From Leptospirales bacterium (GTDB lineage Bacteria > Spirochaetota > Leptospiria > Leptospirales > Leptonemataceae), in contig JAIBBN010000014.1 in NCBI GenBank assembly GCA_019694655.1, forward strand, positions 21,062 through 85,061: 64,000 bases of DNA, in the 5' to 3' direction. The notes under the pieces are model-generated. The model worked only from the letters and a program-made list of their open reading frames with translations. It was not told the DNA's origin and ran no database searches. Each line of letters opens with the position of its first letter. The stretch's first letter is position 1. Below are positions 1 through 8,860 of this stretch, piece after piece. The translations under genes were made by a program, and so were the position numbers.

Positions 1-67
1 TGTAACCTGGGATCAGATCGGCAAGGTCCTGGTCGATCTCCACCGGAATTGGATCAGCGCTGGCCAT
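1..67 (-). CDS. Start of a probable Hpt-domain protein (truncated by window edge)
   Basis: The minus strand has an ATG at 67 followed by 22 open codons to the window edge. The peptide begins MASADPIPVEID and continues into DLADLIPGY. A 'DLADLIPGY' stretch near the N-terminus resembles the start of histidine-phosphotransfer (Hpt) domains found on their own or fused to response regulators; this is recognition by eye from 22 residues. The start overlaps the end of the upstream lipoprotein gene by 14 nt, so the two are probably co-transcribed. Function remains unproven because the rest lies outside the window. Confidence 0.45.
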   Translation of the reverse strand, partial: MASADPIPVEIDQDLADLIPGY

Positions 68-653
68 CCGGTGCACTGGCCGGGGCCGAAGCGCGATCGG
101 CAACTGCAATTTCAATCGCCTGATGGATCTGCGCTGCCAGCTGTCGCAGCAAGCGCCCGCGCGCTCGCCGCTCCGTCTCGACCGCGCCTTCGCTCTCTGC
201 AAATTCGGTTCGCGCCGCAAGTTCCCCGGAATAGAAGACGCCATCGCCGCCGCTTCCATCGCGCAAACGAATGCGGCAGGCCACGATCAATTCGTAGCGC
301 GTAGCATTGCGATAGTTATCAAACAGTCGGCCTTCTTTGCGGTAGAGCGTCACTTCGCCGTAGATCACCGTCTGCGCCAGACTGCGATCATCGCCAAGCA
401 GCAAGCGACCGCGACGTTCGCCCTCTTGCCGGACCATTTCGGTCAGTTCAACATTGACATCAGGTTCGAAGGTTGCATTGGAAAAGTTGACCAGAAAAGC
501 GCTGCGCTGCGCCAGCGAGAGCTGACTGAGATCGCGTCCGCCCAGGCTCAGGCAGCCGGCGGCGCCAAAGGCCGCAACCAGCGCCAGCCCCGTGCGCAAG
601 TAGCGCCGGCCGCCTGACGATCGCTTCAGGCGCCGCAGCCAGGAACACAGCAT
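54..653 (-). CDS. LptE-like lipoprotein (LPS assembly)
   Basis: A 199-residue lipoprotein. An N-terminal basic stretch and hydrophobic segment end in a lipobox-like AAFGAAGC, so Cys about residue 35 would be lipidated. The mature part has the look of the LptE family: NATFEPDVNVELTEMV, then an 'IYGEVTLYRKEG' strand and a beta-rich middle. LptE plugs the LptD barrel that delivers lipopolysaccharide to the outer leaflet of the outer membrane. The ATG at 653 overlaps the stop of the upstream DUF4340 gene by one base (TGATG), so translation is probably coupled. No lptD is in view. The family call rests on visual motif matching; a generic outer-membrane lipoprotein is the alternative. Confidence 0.6.
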   Translation of the reverse strand: MLCSWLRRLKRSSGGRRYLRTGLALVAAFGAAGCLSLGGRDLSQLSLAQRSAFLVNFSNATFEPDVNVELTEMVRQEGERRGRLLLGDDRSLAQTVIYGEVTLYRKEGRLFDNYRNATRYELIVACRIRLRDGSGGDGVFYSGELAARTEFAESEGAVETERRARGRLLRQLAAQIHQAIEIAVADRASAPASAPDGQR

Positions 654-1741
654 CAATGGAAACCGCCGGCCGGCGTCGGCTGCGACGGCGCCACGGCGGG
701 CGGCGGCGCGGCCGGGGCCTGCAGCGCCTGACGGGCAGTCTGGATCAAATTACGCACAACAGCGGCGCCAATCCAGTGCGGGTCTTCCAGCAAAGAGCTC
801 TGCACCAGAAGGTACTCGGCATCGGGACCGGCAAACTGCGGCCGTCGCACACTGACTTGCAGCTCAAGCCCGTCGCGCGTCTTTGCCTGTAGCTGGATCA
901 AGTCGACGCCGGCGCGTCGCCACTCGCCGCTTAGATCTGCAAGGCGAGGAGCGTCAGGCTCATCATTGAACTTTGCAATTTGCAACTGCCGGATGGCGCT
1001 CTCCACCTGCGACCCGCTGCTGGCCTCGATCTCAATGCTGCTGGTCAATCCCTGACGCAGCCAGTAGGATTGCATAACCGGCGCAGTCATGCCCTCAGCC
1101 GGCGGCGCGGAGCGCTTCCCCTGCCGCAGGCGCAGACTGTCGCTGCGCCCTGGCTCTTGAATGACCAATTCCAGTTGGCTGATAAAGTCGTCGCCGGCGG
1201 TATCCAGAAAGCGGCGCTCACGGTACTGGAAAGGATCGCTGTTGAACTTTTCGATCAAGAAGGTCTGCACGGCCAGGATCTCGCCGGGATCGGCGCTGCT
1301 CAGCACAAAGGTATTGCCGGATTCGGTTTTCTTGCCCAGCCGCAGACTGACTGGCGTTCCGCCGATTGACTCAAAGAAACGCAGCTCAACGCCAGGCTGA
1401 TCGAGCTGCAACTGCTTGAGTCGATCTGGATTCTGATCATAGGCGGCGCGCAATTTCGGCTTCTGCCAGTCGCTGAACACATTGCGTACGTTGTAGTTGC
1501 CAGGAAAACGGCGGCCGTCCCCCGCCTGAAAATAGTAGCGATCTCCAAACAATCCGCTTTCTCGAATAAAGCGATAACGCACGACGCCGCCCTGCGGCGC
1601 GTATTCTACCGCCGCCCAGCGCCTGGTCCACAGATAGCTTTCTACTGTATTCGATTGCTGACCGGGGCCATAGAGAATCAGAACAGCAATCAGAATGACG
1701 GCCGCCACTCCGGCGACGAGATAAGGGTTGATGCGCGGCAC
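653..1741 (-). CDS. DUF4340 protein of a Gld-like ABC system
   Basis: A 362-residue protein with one N-terminal membrane anchor (about residues 6-25) and a long extracytoplasmic part built of repeated strands, typical of DUF4340 proteins. These are usually encoded after GldG-type auxiliary proteins, as here, and are thought to assist the transporter; no biochemical role is established. The GTG start at 1741 is supported by an AGGAGG about 8 nt upstream. The C-terminus is an Ala/Pro-rich tail. It lies 15 bp after the GldG-like gene and overlaps the LptE-like gene by one base. Confidence 0.7.
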   Translation of the reverse strand: MPRINPYLVAGVAAVILIAVLILYGPGQQSNTVESYLWTRRWAAVEYAPQGGVVRYRFIRESGLFGDRYYFQAGDGRRFPGNYNVRNVFSDWQKPKLRAAYDQNPDRLKQLQLDQPGVELRFFESIGGTPVSLRLGKKTESGNTFVLSSADPGEILAVQTFLIEKFNSDPFQYRERRFLDTAGDDFISQLELVIQEPGRSDSLRLRQGKRSAPPAEGMTAPVMQSYWLRQGLTSSIEIEASSGSQVESAIRQLQIAKFNDEPDAPRLADLSGEWRRAGVDLIQLQAKTRDGLELQVSVRRPQFAGPDAEYLLVQSSLLEDPHWIGAAVVRNLIQTARQALQAPAAPPPAVAPSQPTPAGGFH

Positions 1742-1756
1742 GATCCTCGCCTCCTC

Positions 1757-3748
1757 TCAGGACGGCTCGATGAAGCGTCGCTTGCGCCGGTAGAGCGTCA
1801 CCGCCAGTGCCAGAGCGCCGGTCATCGCCAGCGGAAAGACAAATACACAGAGTACGATCAAGCGCAGCTTCAGCTCATCGCTGACCAGCACGCTGCGGCT
1901 TTCACGTTCGCCTGGTGTGATGCCAGCAGCCAGCGGATTCTCTACCATCCAGAGCAGGGTTTGCGCCGCCAGCGCCAGGTTCACGTTCTCCACGCCCATG
2001 CGCGCGTGACGGTCGGCCAGCCAGTCCGTCCCGGAGAAAATGGCCAGCTTCGGTCCGCCGGCCAGATCCGGTTTTTCAAAGGCCGCGCCAAGGGTGTAGC
2101 GTTCCTGCGGCTCGCTGTCTTCGCGTCGGGCGTTCTGGTTGCGGTCGTCGAAAGTATTGTAACTGCTGAACAGAATGGCCGTTGGCGCCAGTTCGCGCAG
2201 CGAAGCAACGGATGTACGAACTACGCGCTCATTGCGATCATCAGCGGGCGGCGCGCCTGCTGCGGGCGACTGTTGATCAGCAGGCGGTACAGCGACAGGC
2301 GATGCGCCAGGCGCTTGCTTGAGCGCGCCAAAATCAGGGCCGACCAACAAATACCGCCGGGCGCCAGAGCTGTAGGCGTCCGTAATGCGGTGCGTGCCGT
2401 AGCTGTCGGTCAGCAGGACGCCGCTGAGCGTAGTATTGGTAAGCCGGGCGCGCTGCAGCGCATAGTCGCCGGGAACTTCTTTCAACAGCCAGGACAGATC
2501 CTCCGCACCGCGCGGATCAATGCATGCAAAGACCTTGCCTCCCGATTTCAGAAATTGCAGCACGGATTCGCGCGCCGGCTGCGAAAAAGGAGTAGTGGGG
2601 CCAACAATGAAAAGTACATCGGCGTCATCCGGGATTTTTCCGGGCCAGCCATTGCTGGAATCGAGGGTACGTACGCTGACGTTGAAATAACGCAATTGCT
2701 CTTTGAGCAGTTCGATGGCCGCCGGATTGCCCTCGCTGGCCGGGATCGCGTAGCGTTCGCCATTGATAGATGTAAAGTAAGCGTTGCGCGCCGGCGCCGC
2801 AACGTAGACCAGGGCGCGCACCGATTCGCGCTCCAGTTTCTTCAAATCGCTTTCGGTATTTACGTAGATCCGCCGCTCCACGTAGGGACGATCGGAAACC
2901 ACATTGCCGACATCCGGTTTGAGCGTTCGAAAAATAATCGTTCCGTTGGCAACATTGCCAAACTCCGCGGTATTGAAGGCCTCCAGATCAGCGTTCAAAA
3001 AGTGCAGACGGATTCGCGAATTGATGATCGGCAACTGGTCCAGCATCAGGCGAATATCATCCTCGTACTTGGAAACCTCGCTGATGGGCGCATCGCTGCG
3101 ACGCTGGCTCCACTGTTTCTCCGGCAGAAAGACGTAGACATCGACATCGCGCTGCACCGATCGAATGATCGAGCGGCCGTTTTCGCTGTAGGAGTAGTAG
3201 CCAGGCGTCAGATCAAGGGTCGGGTTGCGCAGGGTGACGCCGTAGTTGACCAGAACTACCGCAGGGAGGACAGCAAAGATCGAATAGGCGGCGCGCCGCA
3301 GGTATTGTGCGCGATGCTCGCGCACCGAGAGACTGGCGCGGGCCTCCACGCTTTCGCTGAGGCCGGCCATGATGCGATAGACCGCCGAAGCAGCGTAGGA
3401 AAGCAAGAAGAGCGCAAGCAGCAACAGTCGCAGCCGCGGTAGCAGTGCGCTATCGTCGGCCTGGGCGCCAGCAGGCGCTTCCAAAAAGAAGCGCGTAAAA
3501 TAGGCAAGCGCTGCAAATGCGGCCAGGCCCCAGCTTGCCAGTGTTGCGCCTTCCAGTCGCGGCAAGAGCTGGCGGCTACGCGCCAGTAAGCCAACCAAAG
3601 GATCGAGTAAGGCGACAGCCGCGCCCAGTCCAAGCGCAATCATACCCCAGATCGAATCCAGGAAGAGCGTCGCAAGGTAGAGGCCCAGCGAACCGCTAAG
3701 ATAGATCCAGCCGCCAGAGCGTTGAAAGAATTTTGTCAATGCCATCAT
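1757..3748 (-). CDS. GldG-like ABC transporter auxiliary protein
   Basis: About 663 residues. Membrane segments near the N-terminus and one close to the C-terminus (VLCVFVFPLAMTGALALAVT) enclose a large periplasmic region. This is the architecture of GldG / 'ABC-type uncharacterised transport system' auxiliary proteins (IntA-like domain). The middle contains DDADVLFIVGPTTPFS and GGKVFACIDP, typical of this fold. In Bacteroidetes, GldA, GldF and GldG form an ABC system linked to gliding; outside that phylum the substrate is unknown. Start is ATG at 3748 or the adjacent ATG at 3745; longer in-frame codons would overlap the permease gene. The Ala/Pro/Gln-rich stretch near residue 490 is probably a linker. 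Confidence 0.75.
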   Translation of the reverse strand: MMALTKFFQRSGGWIYLSGSLGLYLATLFLDSIWGMIALGLGAAVALLDPLVGLLARSRQLLPRLEGATLASWGLAAFAALAYFTRFFLEAPAGAQADDSALLPRLRLLLLALFLLSYAASAVYRIMAGLSESVEARASLSVREHRAQYLRRAAYSIFAVLPAVVLVNYGVTLRNPTLDLTPGYYSYSENGRSIIRSVQRDVDVYVFLPEKQWSQRRSDAPISEVSKYEDDIRLMLDQLPIINSRIRLHFLNADLEAFNTAEFGNVANGTIIFRTLKPDVGNVVSDRPYVERRIYVNTESDLKKLERESVRALVYVAAPARNAYFTSINGERYAIPASEGNPAAIELLKEQLRYFNVSVRTLDSSNGWPGKIPDDADVLFIVGPTTPFSQPARESVLQFLKSGGKVFACIDPRGAEDLSWLLKEVPGDYALQRARLTNTTLSGVLLTDSYGTHRITDAYSSGARRYLLVGPDFGALKQAPGASPVAVPPADQQSPAAGAPPADDRNERVVRTSVASLRELAPTAILFSSYNTFDDRNQNARREDSEPQERYTLGAAFEKPDLAGGPKLAIFSGTDWLADRHARMGVENVNLALAAQTLLWMVENPLAAGITPGERESRSVLVSDELKLRLIVLCVFVFPLAMTGALALAVTLYRRKRRFIEPS

Positions 3749-3758
3749 AGGATATGTC

Positions 3759-4532
3759 TCAGTTGCCGCCGGCGCGCCAGCGCCGCGATTCAAGCACCTT
3801 CACAGTCAAAAAGAGAAAGAGAACCGTCATACTTCCAAAGAAGACGACTCCCTTCAGCGGGATCACGCCGCGGGTGAAGGCAAAGAATTGATTCAGGCCG
3901 TGCGGGTAGGTCAGGATACTGCGCGCTGGCTCCGGCAACAGTCCGGCAGCAAAGGAAACCACTTCAAACAGAATGGCCAGGCCAAAGCCAGCGGCAATCG
4001 AAACCAGTTGGTTGTCGGATATGCTCGAGGCAAACATCCCCACGCTATAGTAAAAAAGCCCGCCAAGCAGCAGACCAACAAAGCCGGTAAAGGCGATCGC
4101 CAGCGGCGCCTCGGCCACGCCGAAGATATTGATGGCCACTACAAGGAAGGCCAATACCAAGATCGAAATGACGCCCATGGCGTATTTGCCCAGCGTCAAC
4201 TCCAGATCGGACACCGGCAGGGTATAGAGGAGCTCCAGCGTCCCCTGGCGACGCTCATTCACAAAAGCGGCCATGGATAGGGTCAGGGCCGCAATCATAA
4301 TTCCTACGTAGTACACATAGAATAGTCCGCGGGCGACTTGCTCATAGGTGGCCCCGCTTTGCCCCTGAACAATGGCGTTCAGCAGCCCGCAGGCCACCAT
4401 AGTGACCGCCAGAGCCACCACCGGCAGATTGGAACCCAGAAAGGAAGCCCACTCCTTGCGAAAGACATGCGCCGACACGCGCAGCAATCGCAGCTGACCC
4501 AATTGTCCTGCCATCTGCAGTACTTGCCTCAT
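3759..4532 (-). CDS. ABC-2 type permease, GldF-like
   Basis: A 257-residue integral membrane protein with about six hydrophobic segments (for example LPVVALAVTMVACGLL and ILVLAFLVVAINIFGV). It has the ABC-2 permease signature region 'FVNERRQGTLELLYTLPVS', which contacts the ATPase. It should form the membrane pore of the exporter with the following auxiliary protein. The start overlaps the ATPase stop (ATGA, 4529-4532), showing tight coupling. MSF-like single transporters lack the ERRxGTLE signature, so the ABC-2 call is firm; the substrate is unknown. Confidence 0.85.
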   Translation of the reverse strand: MRQVLQMAGQLGQLRLLRVSAHVFRKEWASFLGSNLPVVALAVTMVACGLLNAIVQGQSGATYEQVARGLFYVYYVGIMIAALTLSMAAFVNERRQGTLELLYTLPVSDLELTLGKYAMGVISILVLAFLVVAINIFGVAEAPLAIAFTGFVGLLLGGLFYYSVGMFASSISDNQLVSIAAGFGLAILFEVVSFAAGLLPEPARSILTYPHGLNQFFAFTRGVIPLKGVVFFGSMTVLFLFLTVKVLESRRWRAGGN

Positions 4533-5245
4533 CGCATCGCCTCCGCGCCCTCGCGGGTCAATTGCATGAACTTCTCCTCCAGATGAGCGTGGATGGCATC
4601 GCCGCTGAGTTCGCCAGCCAGGCGACCGCGATGTATGATCACTACGCGGTCGCAGGTGCGACTGACCTCCGCCAGAATGTGACTGGAAAGCAGCACTGTG
4701 TGCTTTCCGGCCAGGGTGCGAATCAATTTGCGAACCTCAACGATTTGCACCGGGTCCAGTCCGGATATGGGCTCATCCAGAATCAACACCGGCGGCTCGC
4801 CAATCAGCGCCTGGGCCAGCCCGACGCGTTTGCGGTAGCCAAGCGACAGGGTGCGGATCAAAGCGCGGCGCGCCGGACCAAGCTGGGTCTGCTCAATGAC
4901 GCGCGTAAATTCGGCGTCAAAATCGGACTCGGCAACGCCGCGCAGCCGGGCCACAAAGTGCAAATAGTCTTCTACGGTAAGCTCCGGGTAGAGCGGCGGC
5001 ATCTCCGGCAAGTAGCCGATTTTGCCCTTTACTTCGAGCGGCCGCGAAAAAACATCGATGCCGTCGATGGAGCATTCTCCGGAGCTTGGCATCAAGTAGC
5101 CAGTCAGCACGCGAATCGCGGTCGTCTTGCCGGCGCCATTGAGGCCCAGAAGGCCGACCACCTCGCCCCGGTTGATCGTCAGGCTGACGTCCTGCAGCGC
5201 CGGGCTTTGACCGTAGAATTTTGTCAGACCCTGTATTTTGATCAT
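4529..5245 (-). CDS. ABC transporter ATP-binding protein, GldA-like
   Basis: A 238-residue ATPase. Walker A is GLNGAGKTT (about residues 36-44), the Q-loop region includes GYLPEMPPLYPELT, the signature is LSLGYRKRVGLAQAL, Walker B is VLILDEPISGLDP, and the switch histidine is in LLSSHIL. It powers the ABC-2 permease encoded next. The ATG at 5245 (MIKIQGLTKFYG) is chosen over a longer start because nucleotide-binding domains begin directly at this strand and the longer form would run into the divergent TPR gene region. It is the first gene of the five-gene minus-strand operon. Confidence 0.9.
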   Translation of the reverse strand: MIKIQGLTKFYGQSPALQDVSLTINRGEVVGLLGLNGAGKTTAIRVLTGYLMPSSGECSIDGIDVFSRPLEVKGKIGYLPEMPPLYPELTVEDYLHFVARLRGVAESDFDAEFTRVIEQTQLGPARRALIRTLSLGYRKRVGLAQALIGEPPVLILDEPISGLDPVQIVEVRKLIRTLAGKHTVLLSSHILAEVSRTCDRVVIIHRGRLAGELSGDAIHAHLEEKFMQLTREGAEAMR

Positions 5246-5336
5246 GTTGGCAATGAACCCATTTGTGAGCCGTTTGCAGCAGCTCGACGTCAATACTTTT
5301 TACGCCGCACGGCCGGCACAGAGAAATCCGCAGAAG

Positions 5337-6905
5337 ATGCGTCCCGGATTGGCCGCGCTGCTTGCCGCTGCAGCGCTGAGTTTTGCCGCCGCTGCGCTGT
5401 ACGGCCAGAGTTCCGCTTACCTGCAGGGCAAGCAACAGCTGGCGCATCGCAATTTTGACGAGGCGTTCCAGTCCTTCCAGCGCGCGTTGAATGCGAACCC
5501 CGGCGACGGCAATCCGCTCTACTACATGGGCTACATTCAGGAGCAACGCAACCGACGCGCCGAAGCGGTCGCCTATTATCGACGCGCCATAGATTTGCGT
5601 ATGGACAACGACCTGCGCCGCAACGCCTTCTGGAAAATCGTTCTCTATTATAAGGTCCGTCGCGACTGGGAAAACCTGCTGGTTTACAGCGAACGCTTCC
5701 TGGCCTTTCAGGACATCGGCGAGGTGCGCAAGCTGCGCGAGATGGCGGCGCAGAATCGCGACCCGCGGGCGGCGGCTCATGCCGAATTATTGCGCGAGGC
5801 TCGCGAGCACGCTCGCGCCAATCGCATAGAACAATCCATCCAGGCCTACCGGCAGGCGCTGCGGCAGGACCCGGACTCGGAGTCGGCGCGCTGGGAACTA
5901 TCATTGCAATTGATGGAGAAGCGCGACTTTGCCAGCGCTGATAGCGAACTGCGCCGCCTGTTACAATCGCGTAACGAAGACTGGGAGGTGTATTACAAAG
6001 CTGGCATCTGTAGCTTGAATCTGCGTCGCGGCGACCAGGCCTTGCAGGATTTGGAAAACGCCCGGCGGCTGAACAGCCGTCCTACCGAGGCCTTTGTCTA
6101 CTTTGTCAATCTGGCGGAAGCGCGCATCCATCTGGATCGCGAGGATTTTCCAGCGGCGGAGCGGCTGCTGCGCGAGGCGCTGCAGAAGCGCGCCACTCCC
6201 TCGGCCAATGCGGCGCTGGCAGTATGCGAATGGGCGCGCGGCGATCAGAACAGCGCCGACCGTCGCAGTCGGCAGGCGCTGAACGCCGATGGCGCACTGT
6301 TTGATGCGCTACTGGTGCAGACCGACCTGCGCAGTCGTCAGGATGCCAGCGACGCTCTGGAGTTGGGACAGCGATTGCTGAATGCACTCGATGGCGACAA
6401 TGCGCCCTCGCCGGCGGCGCCGCGCTACGCCCGTGCGCTGCTCTACGTTGGCCGCAAGGCGGCAATGCGCCAGGATTGGTCGCTTGCACTGCGCGCCTTC
6501 GATCGAATCAACTTGGCCGGTCTCAATACAGCCAGCGCCGTCAGTCTGCGCGACTACAACTTTTACTATGGCCTGACGCTTCTGCGTAGCAATCAACTGG
6601 ACCGCAGCATCAACCAACTTGCACGCGTGGAGCAATCGCCGCAGGCTGACTACTACATTGCGGAGGCCGGCGCTCGCCAGCGCAACATGGAGCGCGTCCG
6701 GCTGCATCTGAAGCGGGCCGGCGATGCTGATGCTGCTATGTGGACGCGCGCTGACGGCGATCCCATCTTCCAGACGCTTGCTGCAGAGGATGCAAATTTT
6801 GCCGCCTTTCTTCGCCAGCGCGGCGCGCCGCCGCCAGAAACCGCTCCGCCAGGGGCCGAACCATTGCCGACGTCGTCCACGACGTCCTCTCCCTCGCCGC
6901 ACTGA
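5337..6905 (+). CDS. Secreted tetratricopeptide-repeat protein
   Basis: About 522 residues. The ATG at 5337 gives a clean signal peptide (MRPGLAALLAAAALSFAAAALYGQ) with cleavage after the Gln/Ser region. The open frame extends upstream to 5238, but that would place basic, non-signal residues in front. The body is a run of TPR-like helical repeats (for instance NFDEAFQSFQRALNANPGDG), and the C-terminus is a Pro/Thr/Ser tail. TPR proteins are protein-interaction scaffolds; partners are unknown. It diverges from the ABC operon with about 90 bp between starts and converges with the MerR gene 7 bp downstream. Confidence 0.8.
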   Translation: MRPGLAALLAAAALSFAAAALYGQSSAYLQGKQQLAHRNFDEAFQSFQRALNANPGDGNPLYYMGYIQEQRNRRAEAVAYYRRAIDLRMDNDLRRNAFWKIVLYYKVRRDWENLLVYSERFLAFQDIGEVRKLREMAAQNRDPRAAAHAELLREAREHARANRIEQSIQAYRQALRQDPDSESARWELSLQLMEKRDFASADSELRRLLQSRNEDWEVYYKAGICSLNLRRGDQALQDLENARRLNSRPTEAFVYFVNLAEARIHLDREDFPAAERLLREALQKRATPSANAALAVCEWARGDQNSADRRSRQALNADGALFDALLVQTDLRSRQDASDALELGQRLLNALDGDNAPSPAAPRYARALLYVGRKAAMRQDWSLALRAFDRINLAGLNTASAVSLRDYNFYYGLTLLRSNQLDRSINQLARVEQSPQADYYIAEAGARQRNMERVRLHLKRAGDADAAMWTRADGDPIFQTLAAEDANFAAFLRQRGAPPPETAPPGAEPLPTSSTTSSPSPH

Positions 6906-6912
6906 TTGAGAA

Positions 6913-7335
6913 TCAACTGCGCAGCGATGGCGCACGTTCTTCCATGGACTCGACCAGCTCCTTGATCTGCTCGGCGCCCTTCTTTGGATTGTTGCCGCAA
7001 TGGCGGATCAATCGTTCCAGTTCTCGCTTCAAGGTCTGCAGTTCTCTGATCCTGGAATCGATTTCGCTTTTCTTCTGTTGCAAGGCCGGCATGATTCGCT
7101 GCGAAGCCTTTTGAGTGGAGTGCGAAAGCAAGGCCAGAAAATCCTTGATCTCGGCCAGACTGAATCCCAGACGTTTTACCTGGTGGATGAAGCGCAGGCG
7201 GTAGTCCGCGTCTTCGCCGTATTCCTTGTAGCTGTTCTCGCGCCGACCGCCGGATTGCAACAAGCCCAGCTTCTCATAGTAGCGAATTGTATGCCGCGAT
7301 ATGCGCGTTCTGCGGGAGAGGTCCGATATCAGCAT
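6913..7335 (-). CDS. MerR-family transcriptional regulator
   Basis: A 140-residue MerR regulator. The winged helix at the N-terminus contains ISDLSRRTRISRHTIRYYEKLGLL, the family hallmark, followed by a wing and a long C-terminal coiled-coil dimerisation helix (residues about 75-125). It has only one cysteine (RHCGN), so it lacks the Cys set of metal-sensing MerR proteins and is closer to NmlR/AdhR-type sensors. ATG at 7335 (MLISDLS) is preferred over the upstream codon. It is divergent from a DJ-1 family gene, and the shared spacer holds a MerR-type promoter, so it most likely controls that gene. Confidence 0.85.
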   Translation of the reverse strand: MLISDLSRRTRISRHTIRYYEKLGLLQSGGRRENSYKEYGEDADYRLRFIHQVKRLGFSLAEIKDFLALLSHSTQKASQRIMPALQQKKSEIDSRIRELQTLKRELERLIRHCGNNPKKGAEQIKELVESMEERAPSLRS

Positions 7336-7374
7336 GATCTCATCCTTGCCGCTCAAAAAAATGAGCCTGGCGAC

Positions 7375-7406
7375 TTGACATGAGAGTATACTCTAAGGTT
7401 TATACT
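7375..7406 (+). promoter_or_regulatory. MerR-type promoter and operator for the DJ-1-like gene
   Basis: TTGACA at 7375-7380 and TATACT at 7401-7406 are separated by 20 bp. Such a stretched spacer is the hallmark of MerR-activated promoters. The spacer holds the perfect palindrome AGAGTATACTCT (7383-7394), resembling operators of NmlR/AdhR-type regulators. The -10 lies only 7 bp before the ATG at 7414, which predicts a leaderless or nearly leaderless transcript. Confidence 0.75.
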
Positions 7407-7413
7407 GCCGCTC

Positions 7414-8109
7414 ATGCAAGCGGAAAAAAAGCATCGCGCCCTGATCGTCGCCACCAGCTACGACCACTTTGACAGCAACGGAAAGAAAACCGGCTACTGG
7501 CTGAGCGAGGTGGCCCACTTCTACGAGGCCCTGACCCACGCCGGAATTGACTGCGACATTGCCAGCCCATCCGGCGGCGAGCCGCCCCTCGATCGCAAAA
7601 GCGCCAGCGTTCTAGATCGCTTCCTGAATCGTAAATTGCTCAAGGATCCTGGCTACCAGAACAAGATCAGCAATACGCGGAAGATCTCAGAGGTCAAGGC
7701 CGCTGACTACGACATCGTCTACTTTGCCGGCGGCCACGGCGTGATGTATGATTTTCCAGATGATGCCGCCCTTGCCCGTCTGGGCGCTGAGATCTATGAG
7801 CGCGGCGGAATCGTTTCGTCGGTCTGCCATGGCGCCTGTGGTCTGCTGAATATCAAACTTGCCAGCGGGCAGCATCTGATTGAGGGCAAGAAGGTGGCCG
7901 GCTATACCAACAGCGAAGAGCTGCTCAGCGGACTGCGCACCACCGTGCCTTTTCTGCTGGAGGATGCGTTGAAGAAAAAGGGCGCCCGCTTTGTTAAACG
8001 CCCCGCGTTTCTGCCTTTTGCCGTCGCCGATGGCCGGCTGATCACCGGACAGAATCCCTTCAGTTCAAAGGCCGTAGCGCGCATGGTACTGAAGGCATTG
8101 CAGGCCTGA
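7414..8109 (+). CDS. DJ-1/PfpI family protein, Hsp31-like
   Basis: A 231-residue class I glutamine-amidotransferase-fold protein. The nucleophile elbow is VCHGACG, with Cys138 and His139; Glu32 in GYWLSEV would complete the triad. The N-terminal GKKTGYWLSE region is typical of the Hsp31 branch (glyoxalase III / protein deglycase / chaperone activities). The inserted lid about residues 55-95 also fits Hsp31. Regulation by the divergent MerR protein suggests a response to reactive carbonyls or electrophiles; that is inference. There is no Shine-Dalgarno sequence, and the promoter sits right against the start codon. Confidence 0.85.
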   Translation: MQAEKKHRALIVATSYDHFDSNGKKTGYWLSEVAHFYEALTHAGIDCDIASPSGGEPPLDRKSASVLDRFLNRKLLKDPGYQNKISNTRKISEVKAADYDIVYFAGGHGVMYDFPDDAALARLGAEIYERGGIVSSVCHGACGLLNIKLASGQHLIEGKKVAGYTNSEELLSGLRTTVPFLLEDALKKKGARFVKRPAFLPFAVADGRLITGQNPFSSKAVARMVLKALQA

Positions 8110-8190
8110 GCGCAGCTGTCTGCGGCGGCGCGCCAGGCGCCGCTTTGCGGTTGACTGCTTTTGGTCCCTGGCGCGTCGTTCCAGACGCCA

Positions 8191-8841
8191 ATGGCCGAAA
8201 GCTACGAACGCCTGCTGTTGAATAATCGCGAGTGGTCGGAGCGCAAACTCCAGGACGATCCCGAGTTTTTTGCACGCTTGAGCCGCGTGCAACGCCCGGA
8301 CTTTCTGTGGATTGGCTGCTCCGACTCGCGCGTTCCGCCCAATGAGATCACCGGCACTACGCCGGGCGAGATCTTCGTTCATCGCAATGTCGCCAACATG
8401 GTGGTGCACACCGATGTGAATTTGCTCTCCGTGTTGCAATTTGCCATCGAGGTGCTCGAGGTGCAGCACATCATCGTCTGCGGACACTATGGCTGCGGCG
8501 GCGTCGACTTTGCCATGGGCCAGCAAGACCTGGGACTGGTGAATACCTGGCTGCGCAATATCAAAGAAGTTTACAATTTGCATCGCGCGGAACTGGAAGC
8601 AATCTCCGATCCGGTTCAGCGTTCGCGGCGCATGGTGGAACTCAACGTAATCGAGCAGGCTCGCAATGTTGCCAAGACCGCCGCCGTCCAGCATGCCTGG
8701 CGCAAGCGGGCGCTTGCCGTCCATGGCTGGGTCTATGGCCTGGAAGACGGGCGCATCATTGATCTGCAATCTACGCTCGAGTCGCCGGAAGATCTGGCGC
8801 CTGTTTTTCGCCTGGCCCCTGGTCGCGACGACGAGCTGTAA
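8191..8841 (+). CDS. Beta-class carbonic anhydrase
   Basis: A 216-residue enzyme interconverting CO2 and bicarbonate. Zinc ligands are all present: Cys43 (GCSDSR, with the Asp45/Arg47 dyad), His99 and Cys102 (CGHYGCGG). The spacing is the same as in the E. coli Can enzyme. The ATG at 8191 begins MAESYERLLLNNREW, the usual N-terminus; a TTG ten codons upstream is unlikely. It is a cytoplasmic enzyme, here alone between the DJ-1-like gene and a convergent sigma-54 activator gene. Confidence 0.95.
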   Translation: MAESYERLLLNNREWSERKLQDDPEFFARLSRVQRPDFLWIGCSDSRVPPNEITGTTPGEIFVHRNVANMVVHTDVNLLSVLQFAIEVLEVQHIIVCGHYGCGGVDFAMGQQDLGLVNTWLRNIKEVYNLHRAELEAISDPVQRSRRMVELNVIEQARNVAKTAAVQHAWRKRALAVHGWVYGLEDGRIIDLQSTLESPEDLAPVFRLAPGRDDEL

Positions 8842-8860
8842 CGCGCGTCCCACAGGCAGA

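Noticed and set aside
1655..3442. 595-codon plus-strand frame
   Set aside because: Antisense to the GldG-like gene, which has conserved neighbours and start signals. No recognisable protein.
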